A stretch of DNA of 64,000 nt from Rubrivivax sp. (lineage in GTDB: Bacteria > Pseudomonadota > Gammaproteobacteria > Burkholderiales > Burkholderiaceae_C). Positions 41,387 through 50,748 of the stretch are shown piece after piece. The position numbers and the translations under genes are program-made. Numbering within the stretch: position 1 is the first letter of the stretch; each line of letters opens with the position of its first letter. The DNA lies in the NCBI GenBank assembly GCA_022842305.1, contig JALHPY010000009.1, positions 1-64,000 of the forward strand, written 5' to 3'. The notes under the pieces are model-generated. The model was not told the origin of the DNA. It did not search any database and saw nothing but the letters and a program-made list of their open reading frames with translations.

Positions 41387-44308
41387 ATGGCCCGATCTCC
41401 GCTGCATGACCCGCTAGCCGATCCGGATGCCGGTGCCGCGCGCGAGACGCGCAACACCACCTGCTACATGTGCGCCTGCCGCTGCGGCATCCGCGTGCAC
41501 CTGCGCGACGGCAAGGTGCGCTACATCGACGGCAACCCCGACCACCCGCTGAACCAGGGCGTTATCTGCGCCAAGGGTTCGTCGGGCATCATGAAGCAGT
41601 ACTCGCCGGCCCGCCTGACCAAGCCGCTCAAGCGCCGCGAAGGTGCCGAGCGGGGGGCGGCCGACTTCGTCGAGATCGAGTGGGAAGAGGCCTTCGCCAC
41701 CTTGACCGAGCGGCTGGCGCGCATCCGCTCCACCGACCCGAAGAAGTTCGCGCTCTTCACCGGGCGTGACCAGATGCAGGCGCTGACGGGCCTGTTCGCA
41801 CGCCAGTTCGGCACCCCCAACTACGCCGCGCACGGCGGCTTCTGCTCGGTCAACATGGCCGCCGGCATGATCTACACGATCGGCGGCTCGTTCTGGGAGT
41901 TCGGCGGCCCCGACCTCGACCGCGCCAAGCTGTTCGTGATGATCGGCACCGCGGAGGACCACCACTCCAACCCGATGAAGATCGCGCTCGCCAAGTTCAA
42001 GCGCGACGGCGGCCGCTTCGTCTCGATCAACCCGGTGCGCACCGGCTATTCGGCGATCGCCGACGAGTGGGTGCCGATCCGCCCCGGCACCGACGGCGCC
42101 TTCCTGCTCGCAGTGATCCACGAGATCCTGGCCAAGGGCCTGTACGACCGCGACTTCGTCGTGCAGTACAGCAACGGCGGCGAGCTGGTCAACCTCGACG
42201 CCGCGCACGACGAGTTCGGCATGTTCGTGCGCACCGAGGTGCCGGCCGAGGAAGCCTGCTACGACCCGCAGAACAAGCTGTGGTGGGACCGGCACACCGA
42301 CAAACCGGTGGTCAGCCACACGCCGGGGGCCGATCCGTTCCTGCTCGGTGAGTTCAAGCTGTCCGACGGCACGCCCGTCAAGCCGTCGTTCCAGTTGCTG
42401 CAGGACCGGGTCAAGGACTACACGCCCGAATGGGCGGCGCAGATCACCGGCATCCCGGCCGAGACGATCAGGCGCCTGGCGCACGAGATGGGCATCACCG
42501 CGCGCGACCAGCGCATCGAGCTGCCGATCGCCTGGACCGACTCGTGGGGCAAGGAGCACGACACCGTCAGCGGCAACCCGGTGGCCTTCCACGCCATGCG
42601 CGGGCTGGCGGCGCATTCGAACGGTTTCCAGACCATCCGGGCGCTGGCGATCCTGATGTCGCTGCTGGGCACGATCGACCGGCCCGGGGGCTTTCGCCAC
42701 AAGGCGCCGTTCCCGCGCCCGATCCCGCCTTGCGCGCGCACGCCCAACGACGCGCGCGCAGTCAAGCCGAACAGCCCGCTCGACGGCATGGCGCTGGGCT
42801 GGCCCTCGGACCCGGATGACCTGTTCGTCAACGACGACGGCAGCCCGGTGCGCATCGACAAGGCGTTCTCCTGGGAGTACCCGCTGTCGGTGCACGGCCT
42901 GATGCACAACGTGATCACCAATGCCTGGCGCGGCGACCCGTACCGCATCGACACGCTGCTGATCTTCATGGCCAACATGTCGTGGAACTCCACGATGAAC
43001 ACGGTCGAAGTCAGGAAGATGCTGAACGACAAGGACGAGGCCGGCGAGTACAAGATCCCGTTCCTCGTCGTCGCCGACGCCTTCCATTCGGAGATGACGG
43101 CATTCGCCGACCTGATCCTGCCCGACACCACCTACCTCGAGCGGCACGACGTGATGTCGATGCTCGATCGGCCGATCAGCGAGTTCACCGGGCCGGTCGA
43201 CGCGGTGCGCATCCCGGTCGTGCCCCCCAGCGGCGACTGCAAGCCGTTCCAGGAGGTGCTGATCGAGATCGGCACGCGGCTGAAGCTGCCCACCTTCGTC
43301 ACCAAGGAAGGCCAGCGCAAGTACCGCGACTACCCCGACTTCGTCGTCAACTGGGAGACCGAGCCGGGCAGCGGCATCGGCTTCCTGGCCGGCTGGCGCG
43401 GCAAGGGCGGCGAGAAGTTCCTGGTCGGCGAACCGAATCCCAGGCAGTGGGAGATGTACGCGCAGCACGACTGCGTGTTCCACCACGAACTGCCGCGCAG
43501 CTACCAGTACATGCGCAACTGGAACCAGGGCTACCTGGAGTGGAGCCGCGCCAACCGCATCACGCGCTACGCCGAGCCGATCCTGATCCACCTGTACTCG
43601 GAGGTGCTGCAACGCTTCCGCACCGCGGCACAAGGCAAGGGCCTGACGCGCAAGCCGCCGCAGCACCTGGCGAAGCGCATCGAGACCTACTTCGACCCGC
43701 TGCCCTTCTTCTACGAGCCGCTCGAGGCGCACGTCACCGACAAGCACAAGTACCCGCTGGCCGCGGTGACGCAGCGGCCGATGGCGATGTACCACTCGTG
43801 GGACTCGCAGAACGCCTGGCTGCGCCAGATCCACACCTACAACCTGCTGCACATCAACACCCAGACCGCCCGCGCCGCCGGCATCGCCGACGGCGACTGG
43901 GTCTGGGTCGAGTCGCAGTGGGGCCGCGTGCGCTGCAAGGCGGCGCACTCACAGGCGGTCGAGCCAGGCACCGTCTGGACCTGGAACGCCATCGGCAAGG
44001 CGGCCGGCGCCTGGAACCTGGAGCCCGACGCCAACGAGTCGCGTCAAGGCTTCCTGCTCAACCACGTGATCAGCGAGGAACTGCCGGTGCGCGGCAGCGA
44101 CGCGCGCGTCTCCAACTCCGACCCGATCACGGGCCAGGCCGCCTGGTACGACGTGCGGGTGCGCGTGGTCAAGGCCGAGGACGGCGAGCCGCAGGCCACC
44201 GCGCCGCAGTTCGGGGCGATGCGGCCCTACCCCGGCATGGCCGAGCGGCCGCGCGAGCTGGTCTCGCTGAGCGGGCTGCTGGCCACGCTGAAGAGGCGCG
44301 TGCGATGA
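41387..44308 (+). CDS. soeA: Sulfite dehydrogenase SoeA, molybdopterin subunit
   Basis: A 973-residue cytoplasmic member of the complex iron-sulfur molybdoenzyme family. The N-terminal [4Fe-4S] motif TCYMCACRCGI with the last Cys in VICAKGSSG is intact. There is no Tat signal, in line with the cytoplasm-facing SoeABC that oxidises sulfite directly to sulfate. It is about the length of known SoeA. Polysulfide or thiosulfate reductase is the alternative, but absence of a signal and the soeBC partners favour SoeA. Confidence 0.88.
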   Translation: MARSPLHDPLADPDAGAARETRNTTCYMCACRCGIRVHLRDGKVRYIDGNPDHPLNQGVICAKGSSGIMKQYSPARLTKPLKRREGAERGAADFVEIEWEEAFATLTERLARIRSTDPKKFALFTGRDQMQALTGLFARQFGTPNYAAHGGFCSVNMAAGMIYTIGGSFWEFGGPDLDRAKLFVMIGTAEDHHSNPMKIALAKFKRDGGRFVSINPVRTGYSAIADEWVPIRPGTDGAFLLAVIHEILAKGLYDRDFVVQYSNGGELVNLDAAHDEFGMFVRTEVPAEEACYDPQNKLWWDRHTDKPVVSHTPGADPFLLGEFKLSDGTPVKPSFQLLQDRVKDYTPEWAAQITGIPAETIRRLAHEMGITARDQRIELPIAWTDSWGKEHDTVSGNPVAFHAMRGLAAHSNGFQTIRALAILMSLLGTIDRPGGFRHKAPFPRPIPPCARTPNDARAVKPNSPLDGMALGWPSDPDDLFVNDDGSPVRIDKAFSWEYPLSVHGLMHNVITNAWRGDPYRIDTLLIFMANMSWNSTMNTVEVRKMLNDKDEAGEYKIPFLVVADAFHSEMTAFADLILPDTTYLERHDVMSMLDRPISEFTGPVDAVRIPVVPPSGDCKPFQEVLIEIGTRLKLPTFVTKEGQRKYRDYPDFVVNWETEPGSGIGFLAGWRGKGGEKFLVGEPNPRQWEMYAQHDCVFHHELPRSYQYMRNWNQGYLEWSRANRITRYAEPILIHLYSEVLQRFRTAAQGKGLTRKPPQHLAKRIETYFDPLPFFYEPLEAHVTDKHKYPLAAVTQRPMAMYHSWDSQNAWLRQIHTYNLLHINTQTARAAGIADGDWVWVESQWGRVRCKAAHSQAVEPGTVWTWNAIGKAAGAWNLEPDANESRQGFLLNHVISEELPVRGSDARVSNSDPITGQAAWYDVRVRVVKAEDGEPQATAPQFGAMRPYPGMAERPRELVSLSGLLATLKRRVR

Positions 44309-45039
44309 GCCGCAAGCAGCTCGCGCTCGTCATCGACCTCAACGTCTGCGTGGGCTGCCACGCCTGCGTCACCAGCTGCAAGGAGTGGAACGGTGCCGGC
44401 GCCGCCGGGCCGATGAGCGACCAGAACCCCTTCGGCGCCGACCCCAGCGGTACCTTCTTCAACCGCGTGCAGACCTTCGAGGTGGGCGAGTTCCCGCACA
44501 CCGAGACCGTGCACTTCCCCAAGAGCTGCCTGCACTGCGAAGACCCGCCCTGCGTGCCGGTATGCCCGACCGGCGCCTCCTACAAGCGCGCCGAGGACGG
44601 CATCGTGCTCGTCGACTACGACAAGTGCATCGGCTGCAAGTACTGCAGCTGGGCCTGCCCGTACGGCGCGCGCGAGCTCGACGCGAACCAGAAGGTGATG
44701 AAGAAGTGCACGCTGTGCGTGGATCGCATCTACGACACCCGCCTCGCCGAGATCGACCGCAAGCCGGCCTGCGTCAAGGCCTGCCCCACCTCGGCGCGCC
44801 TGTTCGGCGACATCCACGACCCGCAGTCCGAGGTCTCGCGCGCGATCCGCGACAACGGCGGCTACGCACTGATGCCCGAGTGGGGCACCCACCCGGCCAA
44901 CCACTACCTGCCGCGGCGCAAGACCAGGCTGCGCATCCACGACGACGAACTGGTGCGCGCCGACAACCCGCTCACCGTCGAAGGCCACCTGCCGCAGCCG
45001 GCGGCCGGCACCGCCACGCTCGAAGACGCCAGCGTCTAG
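44305..45039 (+). CDS. soeB: Sulfite dehydrogenase SoeB, iron-sulfur subunit
   Basis: A 244-residue four-cluster ferredoxin protein with CVGCHACVTSCK, CLHCEDPPCVPVCP, CIGCKYCSWACP and CTLCVDR...CVKACP. It carries electrons from SoeA to the membrane subunit. The ATG at 44305 overlaps the soeA TGA. Confidence 0.93.
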   Translation: MSRKQLALVIDLNVCVGCHACVTSCKEWNGAGAAGPMSDQNPFGADPSGTFFNRVQTFEVGEFPHTETVHFPKSCLHCEDPPCVPVCPTGASYKRAEDGIVLVDYDKCIGCKYCSWACPYGARELDANQKVMKKCTLCVDRIYDTRLAEIDRKPACVKACPTSARLFGDIHDPQSEVSRAIRDNGGYALMPEWGTHPANHYLPRRKTRLRIHDDELVRADNPLTVEGHLPQPAAGTATLEDASV

Positions 45040-45082
45040 CGCCACCGTCCCTTCCCCCCTGCCGCACGCCTGCCCGAGCCCG

Positions 45083-46072
45083 ATGAATCCCGCCTTCTCC
45101 GTCATCCTGCTCACGACGCTGATCGGTGCCGGCCAGGGCCTCTTCCTGGCGCTGGCCACGCTGCAGCTCTATGCCCTGGCGGGCCTGTTGCCGCCGGCGC
45201 AGGGCAGCGCGCTGTTCGTCGCCGGCAGCGCGGCCGCGCTGGTGCTGCTGGCCGGGGGCCTGGTGGCGTCGTTCTTCCACCTCGGGCGCCCCGAGCGCGC
45301 CTGGCGCTCGGCGGCGATGTGGCGCACCTCGTGGCTGTCGCGCGAGGTGATCGTGCTTCCGGCCTTCATGGCGGCGGTGGCGCTCTATGGGCTGCTGTTC
45401 CTGAGCGGCTGGGACCCGGTGCTGATGACTTCGGCGCGCGGCGTCGAGATCGATCTTGCGCTCGCGGTCGCCGTGCTCGGCACGGTGCTCGCGCTCGCGC
45501 TCTTCGTCTGCACCGGCATGATCTACGCTGCGGTGCGCTTTCTCGCCGAGTGGCACACGGCGCTGACACCGCTGAACTACACGCTGATGGGCGGCGCTTC
45601 GGGGTTCACGCTGGCCGCCGGCCTGGCGGCGCTGGTCGAGCCGCAGCGGGTGGCGTTCCTGGCCGGCTGGGCGATCGTGCTGACGGCGCTGGCCGCCGCG
45701 GGCCGCGTCGCATCGCTGCTGCGCAATGCGCGTCTCAAACCCCGTTCGACCATCCAGTCGGCGATCGGCATCAAGCATCCGGTGGTGGTGCAGCGCTCGA
45801 TGGGCTTCATGGGCGGTTCGTTCAACACGCGCGAGTTCTTCCACGGCGCGTCGGCGCTCTGGCTGCGCACGGTGAAGCCGGCCTTCCTGCTGCTGGCCTT
45901 CGTGCTGCCGCTGGCGCTGCTCGTGCTCGGGCGCGCTCAGCCGCTGGAGTCCTCGACGCCGACGCTGCTCGCCGCCTTCGGCGTGCAGTACCTCGGGCTG
46001 CTGGCCGAGCGCTGGTTCTTCTTCGCCCAGGCCCGGCACCCGCAGAACCTCTACTACCAGGCCGTTTCCTGA
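45083..46072 (+). CDS. soeC: Sulfite dehydrogenase SoeC, DmsC-like membrane subunit
   Basis: A 329-residue protein with about eight helices (LLTTLIGAGQGLFLALATLQL first) of the DmsC family, linking SoeAB to quinone. The C-terminus is FFAQARHPQNLYYQAVS, which is copied in a remnant at 46671. It starts 43 bp after soeB. Confidence 0.92.
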   Translation: MNPAFSVILLTTLIGAGQGLFLALATLQLYALAGLLPPAQGSALFVAGSAAALVLLAGGLVASFFHLGRPERAWRSAAMWRTSWLSREVIVLPAFMAAVALYGLLFLSGWDPVLMTSARGVEIDLALAVAVLGTVLALALFVCTGMIYAAVRFLAEWHTALTPLNYTLMGGASGFTLAAGLAALVEPQRVAFLAGWAIVLTALAAAGRVASLLRNARLKPRSTIQSAIGIKHPVVVQRSMGFMGGSFNTREFFHGASALWLRTVKPAFLLLAFVLPLALLVLGRAQPLESSTPTLLAAFGVQYLGLLAERWFFFAQARHPQNLYYQAVS

Positions 46073-46095
46073 CCCCCACGAAGGGACTGATTGCC

Positions 46096-46671
46096 ATGAT
46101 CAAGCGAAACAGACACGGTGCGCTCGCGCTGGTCCTGTGGGCTGCGTGCGTCGGCGCGCAAGCCCAGGACGCGTCCTGGATCCAGGATGCACGCCAGGTG
46201 GCCGCACAAGTGCCGCCCAAGCTGCTCGCCACGCTGAACGCGGCCATCGACAAGGGCGGCCCCGATGGCGCCATCGCGGTATGCCGCGACGAGGCACCGA
46301 AGCTGGCGAAGGCCGCGTCGGAGCAGAGCGGCTGGAGCATCCGGCGCGTGAGCCTGCGGCATCGCAACCCGAAGGCCGTGCCCGACGCCTGGGAGCGTGC
46401 CGCGCTTGAAGACTTCGACCGCCGCGCGGTCGCCGGCGAGAGCCCGGCCACGCTGGAGAAGGCCGAGGTGGTGAACGAAGGCGGGCAGAAGCTACAGCGC
46501 TACATGCGCGCGCTGCCCACGCAGCAGCTTTGCCTGGCCTGCCATGGCGACGCCGCCAGTCTGAGCCCGACAGTCAGCACGCGCCTGAAGGAGCTGTATC
46601 CGGAGGACCGGGCCGTCGGCTACGCGGTGGGCCAGATCCGCGGCGCGATGTCGATCAAGCGGCCGCAGTGA
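46096..46671 (+). CDS. Exported DUF3365/Tll0287-like c-type heme protein
   Basis: A 191-residue protein with a signal peptide (ALALVLWAACVGAQA), a DUF3365-type domain (KAVPDAWERAALEDFDRR; RYMRALPTQQLCLACHG) and a single CxxCH (CLACH). Such domains act as heme-based redox or gas sensors or electron carriers. It follows soeC by 23 bp and may relay or sense periplasmic redox state. Confidence 0.85.
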   Translation: MIKRNRHGALALVLWAACVGAQAQDASWIQDARQVAAQVPPKLLATLNAAIDKGGPDGAIAVCRDEAPKLAKAASEQSGWSIRRVSLRHRNPKAVPDAWERAALEDFDRRAVAGESPATLEKAEVVNEGGQKLQRYMRALPTQQLCLACHGDAASLSPTVSTRLKELYPEDRAVGYAVGQIRGAMSIKRPQ

Positions 46672-46778
46672 TGCCCTGCCAGGTGAAGCGGCGCCTCCGG
46701 GACGAATGCCGCTTGGTCTTCGCGCCTGCCGACTGCCCGCGCCATCCCCAGAACCTCTACCACCAGGCGGTGTCGTGA
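46671..46778 (+). pseudogene. Remnant of a second soeC-like 3' end
   Basis: A 35-codon frame whose last residues, PRHPQNLYHQAVS, nearly repeat the soeC C-terminus RHPQNLYYQAVS, with a similar VFAPA segment before. At the DNA level about 39 nt align closely (46034-46072 with 46740-46778). The TGA overlaps the GTG start of the next gene (GTGA). It looks like the tail of a lost DmsC-like gene, perhaps kept because it couples translation to sulP. Confidence 0.6.
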
Positions 46779-48910
46779 CGGATGCGGGCGGCGACGCCGC
46801 GGCTGAGCGCGGCCAGCGGCTCGTCCGGCTGCTGCCCTTCCTGGCCTGGTTTCCGGTCAGCTCGCTGCTCCTGCGCGGCGACCTGATCGCCGGCATCACC
46901 GGTGCGCTGGTGCTCGTGCCCAAGGCCATGGCCTACGCCCAGTTGTCGGGCCTGCCGGTGCACTTCGGCCTGTATGTGGCGCTGGTGCCGGCCATCGTCG
47001 GCGCGCTGTGGGGCTCGTCGCGCCAGCTCGCCACCGGGCCGGTAGCGATCATCTCGCTGATGACGGCCGCCGCGCTCACGCCGCTGGCGGTGCCGTTCTC
47101 GGCCGAGTACATCGAGCTGGCACTGCTGCTGACGCTGATGGTGGGCGTGGTGCAGTTCGCGCTCGGCGCCTTCAAGCTCGGCACCATCGTCAACTTCGTC
47201 TCGCACCCGGTGATACTGGGCTTCATGAACGCGGCGGCGATCATCATCGCGCTGTCCCAGCTGGACATGCTGCTGGGCATCCCCAAGGGGCGCGGCGGTT
47301 CGTTCCTGCTCGACATCTGGGAGATGCTCGCCGAGTTGCCGCAGACCCACCTGCCGACGCTGGCGATGTCGGCCTTCGCGCTGGCGCTGATGCTGCTGCT
47401 CAAGCGCATTGCTGCGGTCTCCAAGCTCAGCGTGCTGATCGCCGTGGTCGTGACCATCGTCGCGAGCGTGCTGCTGGGTTACGAACACAAGGCGGCGGGG
47501 CGCATCGAACAGGTCACCGACGATGCGCTGCGGCAGGAACTGCTGGACTACGACCGGGACGCGCGCCGCATCCGCGAGCTGAACGCCAGGGCCACCGAGC
47601 AGGCGGCGAAGCTGCGCGCGCTGCCGCCCGGCGACCTGCGGGCAGGGGCCACGCTGCGCCATGAACTGCACCTGAGCGAACTCGACGCCACCGACCTTGC
47701 GGCCGAGAACAAGCAGCGCTGGCGCACGCTGGCGCGCGTGCGCCTCGAACAAGGCCAGGCCGCGCCGGGCAGCCCGCCGCGCCTGGTGCTGGCCGGCAGT
47801 GCCGGCCAGCCGGCCGACGGCCGGGCCTGGCGCATCAAGAAGATCGCCGACGGCGAGCTGCAACTGGTGGGCGGCGGCGACGTCGTCGGCAACATCCCGC
47901 AGGGCCTGCCGGCGCTGCGCGTGCCGCGCATCGGCTGGGACGCCCTGCTGTCGCTGCTGAGTGCCGCGGTGGTGATCGCGCTGGTCGGCTTCATGGAGTC
48001 GATCGCGATGGCCAAGGCGCTGGCGGCCAAGACGCGGCAGCGCATCGACCCGAACCAGGAACTCATCGGCCAGGGCCTGGCCAACCTCACGGGCTCGTTC
48101 TTCCAGTCGTACCCGGCCTGCGGATCGTTCACCGGCTCGGCGATCAACCTGCAGGCCGGCGCCAAGACCGGTTTCGCGATGGTCTTCAACGGCCTGTTCG
48201 TCGCCGCCACGCTGCTGGTGCTGACGCCCTTCCTCTACCACCTGCCCAAGGCCACCCTGGGCGTGATCATCCTGCTGGCCGTGACCACCCTGATCACGCC
48301 CGCCGCGCTGGTGCACGCCTGGCGCGCCAGCCGCGCCGACGGCCTGGTGGCGCTGGCCACCTTCGTGCTCACGCTGCTGGCCGCGCCGCACCTGGACAAG
48401 GGCATCCTGATGGGCGCCGGCCTGGCGGTGCTGCTGTACCTGTGGCGCACGATGAAGCCGCGCGTGGCCGTGCTCGGCCGCCACTCCGACGGCGTGCTGC
48501 GCGACGTGCAGGTCTATCCCGAAATGCCGACCAGCCCCGAGATCCTGGCGCTGCGCTTCGACGACACCCTGTACTTCGCCAACGCCGCGTTCTTCGAATC
48601 CCAGGTGCTCGACGAACTGGCGAAGAAGCCGCAGGCGCGCGTCCTGCTCGTCGTGGCCAACGGCATCAACCAGATGGACGCCTCGGGCGACGAGGCGGTG
48701 CGCCACCTGGTCGAACGGCTGCGCGCAGGCGGCATCGAGGTGTACTTCTGCGGCGTCAAGAAGCAGGTGCTCGACGTGATGCGGCGCACCCACCTGGACG
48801 AACTGATCGGCGCCGGCCACCTGTTCCCCAACGAAGAACAGGCGCTGGCGGCGATCTACGCCACGCTGGGCCGCGACGGGCGCGGCGAACTGCTCGCGCC
48901 GGCTGCGTGA
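46775..48910 (+). CDS. SulP-family anion transporter with a coiled-coil insertion
   Basis: A 711-residue SulP/SLC26-type transporter starting at GTG 46775 (VTDAGGDAAAERG). The membrane part begins FPVSSLLLRGDLIAG...LVLVPKAMAYAQLSGLP and GLYVALVPAIVGALWGSSRQ. An insert of about 135 residues (roughly 236-372, from YEHKAAGRIEQ to LRVPRIGW) between helices contains long charged helices (RDARRIRELNARATEQAAKL), absent from ordinary SulP. The C-terminal STAS domain includes QMDASGDEAV. It probably exports sulfate or sulfite. Confidence 0.85.
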   Translation: MTDAGGDAAAERGQRLVRLLPFLAWFPVSSLLLRGDLIAGITGALVLVPKAMAYAQLSGLPVHFGLYVALVPAIVGALWGSSRQLATGPVAIISLMTAAALTPLAVPFSAEYIELALLLTLMVGVVQFALGAFKLGTIVNFVSHPVILGFMNAAAIIIALSQLDMLLGIPKGRGGSFLLDIWEMLAELPQTHLPTLAMSAFALALMLLLKRIAAVSKLSVLIAVVVTIVASVLLGYEHKAAGRIEQVTDDALRQELLDYDRDARRIRELNARATEQAAKLRALPPGDLRAGATLRHELHLSELDATDLAAENKQRWRTLARVRLEQGQAAPGSPPRLVLAGSAGQPADGRAWRIKKIADGELQLVGGGDVVGNIPQGLPALRVPRIGWDALLSLLSAAVVIALVGFMESIAMAKALAAKTRQRIDPNQELIGQGLANLTGSFFQSYPACGSFTGSAINLQAGAKTGFAMVFNGLFVAATLLVLTPFLYHLPKATLGVIILLAVTTLITPAALVHAWRASRADGLVALATFVLTLLAAPHLDKGILMGAGLAVLLYLWRTMKPRVAVLGRHSDGVLRDVQVYPEMPTSPEILALRFDDTLYFANAAFFESQVLDELAKKPQARVLLVVANGINQMDASGDEAVRHLVERLRAGGIEVYFCGVKKQVLDVMRRTHLDELIGAGHLFPNEEQALAAIYATLGRDGRGELLAPAA

Positions 48911-50748
48911 TGACGCCCACCGCGCTCGCCTTGCGCTGGTTGCCCTTCCTGGCCTGGCGCGACCAGGTCACGGGCGAGACGCTGCGCCACGACGCGCTGG
49001 CCGCGCTCACCGGCGCGGTGGTCGTGCTGCCGCAGGCGGTGGCCTTTGCCACCATCGCCGGCCTGCCGCCGCAGTACGGCCTGTACGCCGCGATGGTGCC
49101 CGCGGTCGTGGCCGCGCTGTGGGGGTCGAGCCGGCACCTGGTGAGCGGGCCGACGACGGCGATCTCGGTGCTGGTGTTCGCCACCCTGAGCCCGATCGCC
49201 GAGCCGGGCAGCGAGCGTTACCTGGGCATGGTGCTCACGCTGGCGCTGCTGGCCGGGGTGTTCCAGCTCGCGATGGGCCTGGCGCGGCTGGGCGCGCTGG
49301 TCAACTTCATCTCGCACACGGTGATCGTCGGCTTCACCGCCGGCGCGGCCTTCCTGATCGCGGCCAGCCAGATCAAGCACTTCCTCGGCCTGGCGGTGCC
49401 GCGCGGTGCCGAATTCCACGAGGTGCTGCTGTACGCCGCCCAGCACCTGGGCGAATCCCACCTGTGGGTTGCCGTGGTCGGCCTGGCCACGCTGGCGGCG
49501 GGCCTGCTGGCGCGGCGCTTCGTGCCGCGGCTGCCGTACATGATCGTGGCGATGCTGGTGGGCTCGCTCGTCGCCGCCGCGCTCAACCGGGCGCTGGGCG
49601 CCGCCCAGACCGGCATCGAGACCGTCGGCGCGCTGCCCAGCGCGCTGCCTTCGCTGTCGATGCCCGACCTGTCCTACGGCTCGCTGAAGGCCCTGCTGTT
49701 CCCGGCCGTGGTGGTGGCAATCATCGGCCTGACCGAGGCGGTGGCGATCGCGCGTTCGGTGGCCCTGAAGAGCGGCCAGCGTCTGGACGCCGACCAGGAA
49801 TTCATCGGCCAGGGTCTGTCCAACATCGCCGGCAGCTTTCTCTCGGCCTACCCGTCCAGCGGTTCCTTCAACCGCAGCGGCATCAACCACGCGGCCGGCG
49901 CACGCACGCCGCTGGCAGCCGCGCTGTCGGCACCCTTCCTGCTCGCGATCGCGCTGCTCGCAGCCCCGCTGGCGGCCTACCTGCCGGTGGCGGCGATGGC
50001 GGCCATCCTGTTCATCGTCGCCTGGGGCCTGATCGACTGGCACCAGATCGGGCAGATCCTGCGCCGGCACCCGCGCGAGCGCATCGTGCTGGCGGTCACC
50101 TGGCTGGGCGTGCTGGCGGACCTGGAAAAAGGCCTGTTCGCCGGCGTCGTCGTCTCGCTGCTGTTCTACCTGTACCGCACGTCGCGGCCGGTGATCGAAG
50201 AGCGCGCGCCGCTGCGCTCCGAGCTCGGCAACGTGCGCCGCAAGATGACGGCGGCCGACGCGCAGGCGCCCGCCTGCCCGCAGTTGGCGATGCTGCGCCT
50301 GAGCGGCTCGATCTACTTCGGCGCCGTCGAGCACGTGCGCGAGCACCTGCATCTCGTCGACGAGGAAGACCCGCGCCGCAAGTGGGTGCTGCTGCTGGCG
50401 CCGGGCGTCAACTTCGTCGATCTGGCCGGCGCGCAGATGCTGGCCGAGGAAGCCCGCCGCCGGCGCGCACTGGGCGGCGGGCTGCTGATCGTCGGCGCCC
50501 GGCCCGCCGTGCACGACATGCTCGTGCGCAGCGAGCAGATCAAGGCGATTGGCGCCGAGCGCCTGATCGAGCACAAGGGCGACGCGCTGCGCACGGTCTA
50601 TCCGGAACTCGACACAGACCTCTGCCGCGACTGCGCGGTGCGCGCCTTCAGGGAATGCCAGACCACGCTGCCCGACGGCTCGCCGCGCAGCAGCCTCCCA
50701 CCGACGACGGCGGCTCCCGTCGACTCTCTCAACCCCCTCCGACCATGA
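48910..50748 (+). CDS. SulP-family sulfate/sulfite transporter with STAS domain
   Basis: A 612-residue SulP protein of normal length: VVVLPQAVAFATIAGLPPQYGLY near the start, SGPTTAISVLVFATLSP, and a C-terminal STAS domain (GVNFVDLAGAQMLAEEA). The end carries an extra tail with cysteines (LCRDCAVRAFREC). ATG 48910 overlaps the first sulP stop (TGATG). A tandem SulP pair may handle different anions. Confidence 0.9.
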   Translation: MTPTALALRWLPFLAWRDQVTGETLRHDALAALTGAVVVLPQAVAFATIAGLPPQYGLYAAMVPAVVAALWGSSRHLVSGPTTAISVLVFATLSPIAEPGSERYLGMVLTLALLAGVFQLAMGLARLGALVNFISHTVIVGFTAGAAFLIAASQIKHFLGLAVPRGAEFHEVLLYAAQHLGESHLWVAVVGLATLAAGLLARRFVPRLPYMIVAMLVGSLVAAALNRALGAAQTGIETVGALPSALPSLSMPDLSYGSLKALLFPAVVVAIIGLTEAVAIARSVALKSGQRLDADQEFIGQGLSNIAGSFLSAYPSSGSFNRSGINHAAGARTPLAAALSAPFLLAIALLAAPLAAYLPVAAMAAILFIVAWGLIDWHQIGQILRRHPRERIVLAVTWLGVLADLEKGLFAGVVVSLLFYLYRTSRPVIEERAPLRSELGNVRRKMTAADAQAPACPQLAMLRLSGSIYFGAVEHVREHLHLVDEEDPRRKWVLLLAPGVNFVDLAGAQMLAEEARRRRALGGGLLIVGARPAVHDMLVRSEQIKAIGAERLIEHKGDALRTVYPELDTDLCRDCAVRAFRECQTTLPDGSPRSSLPPTTAAPVDSLNPLRP

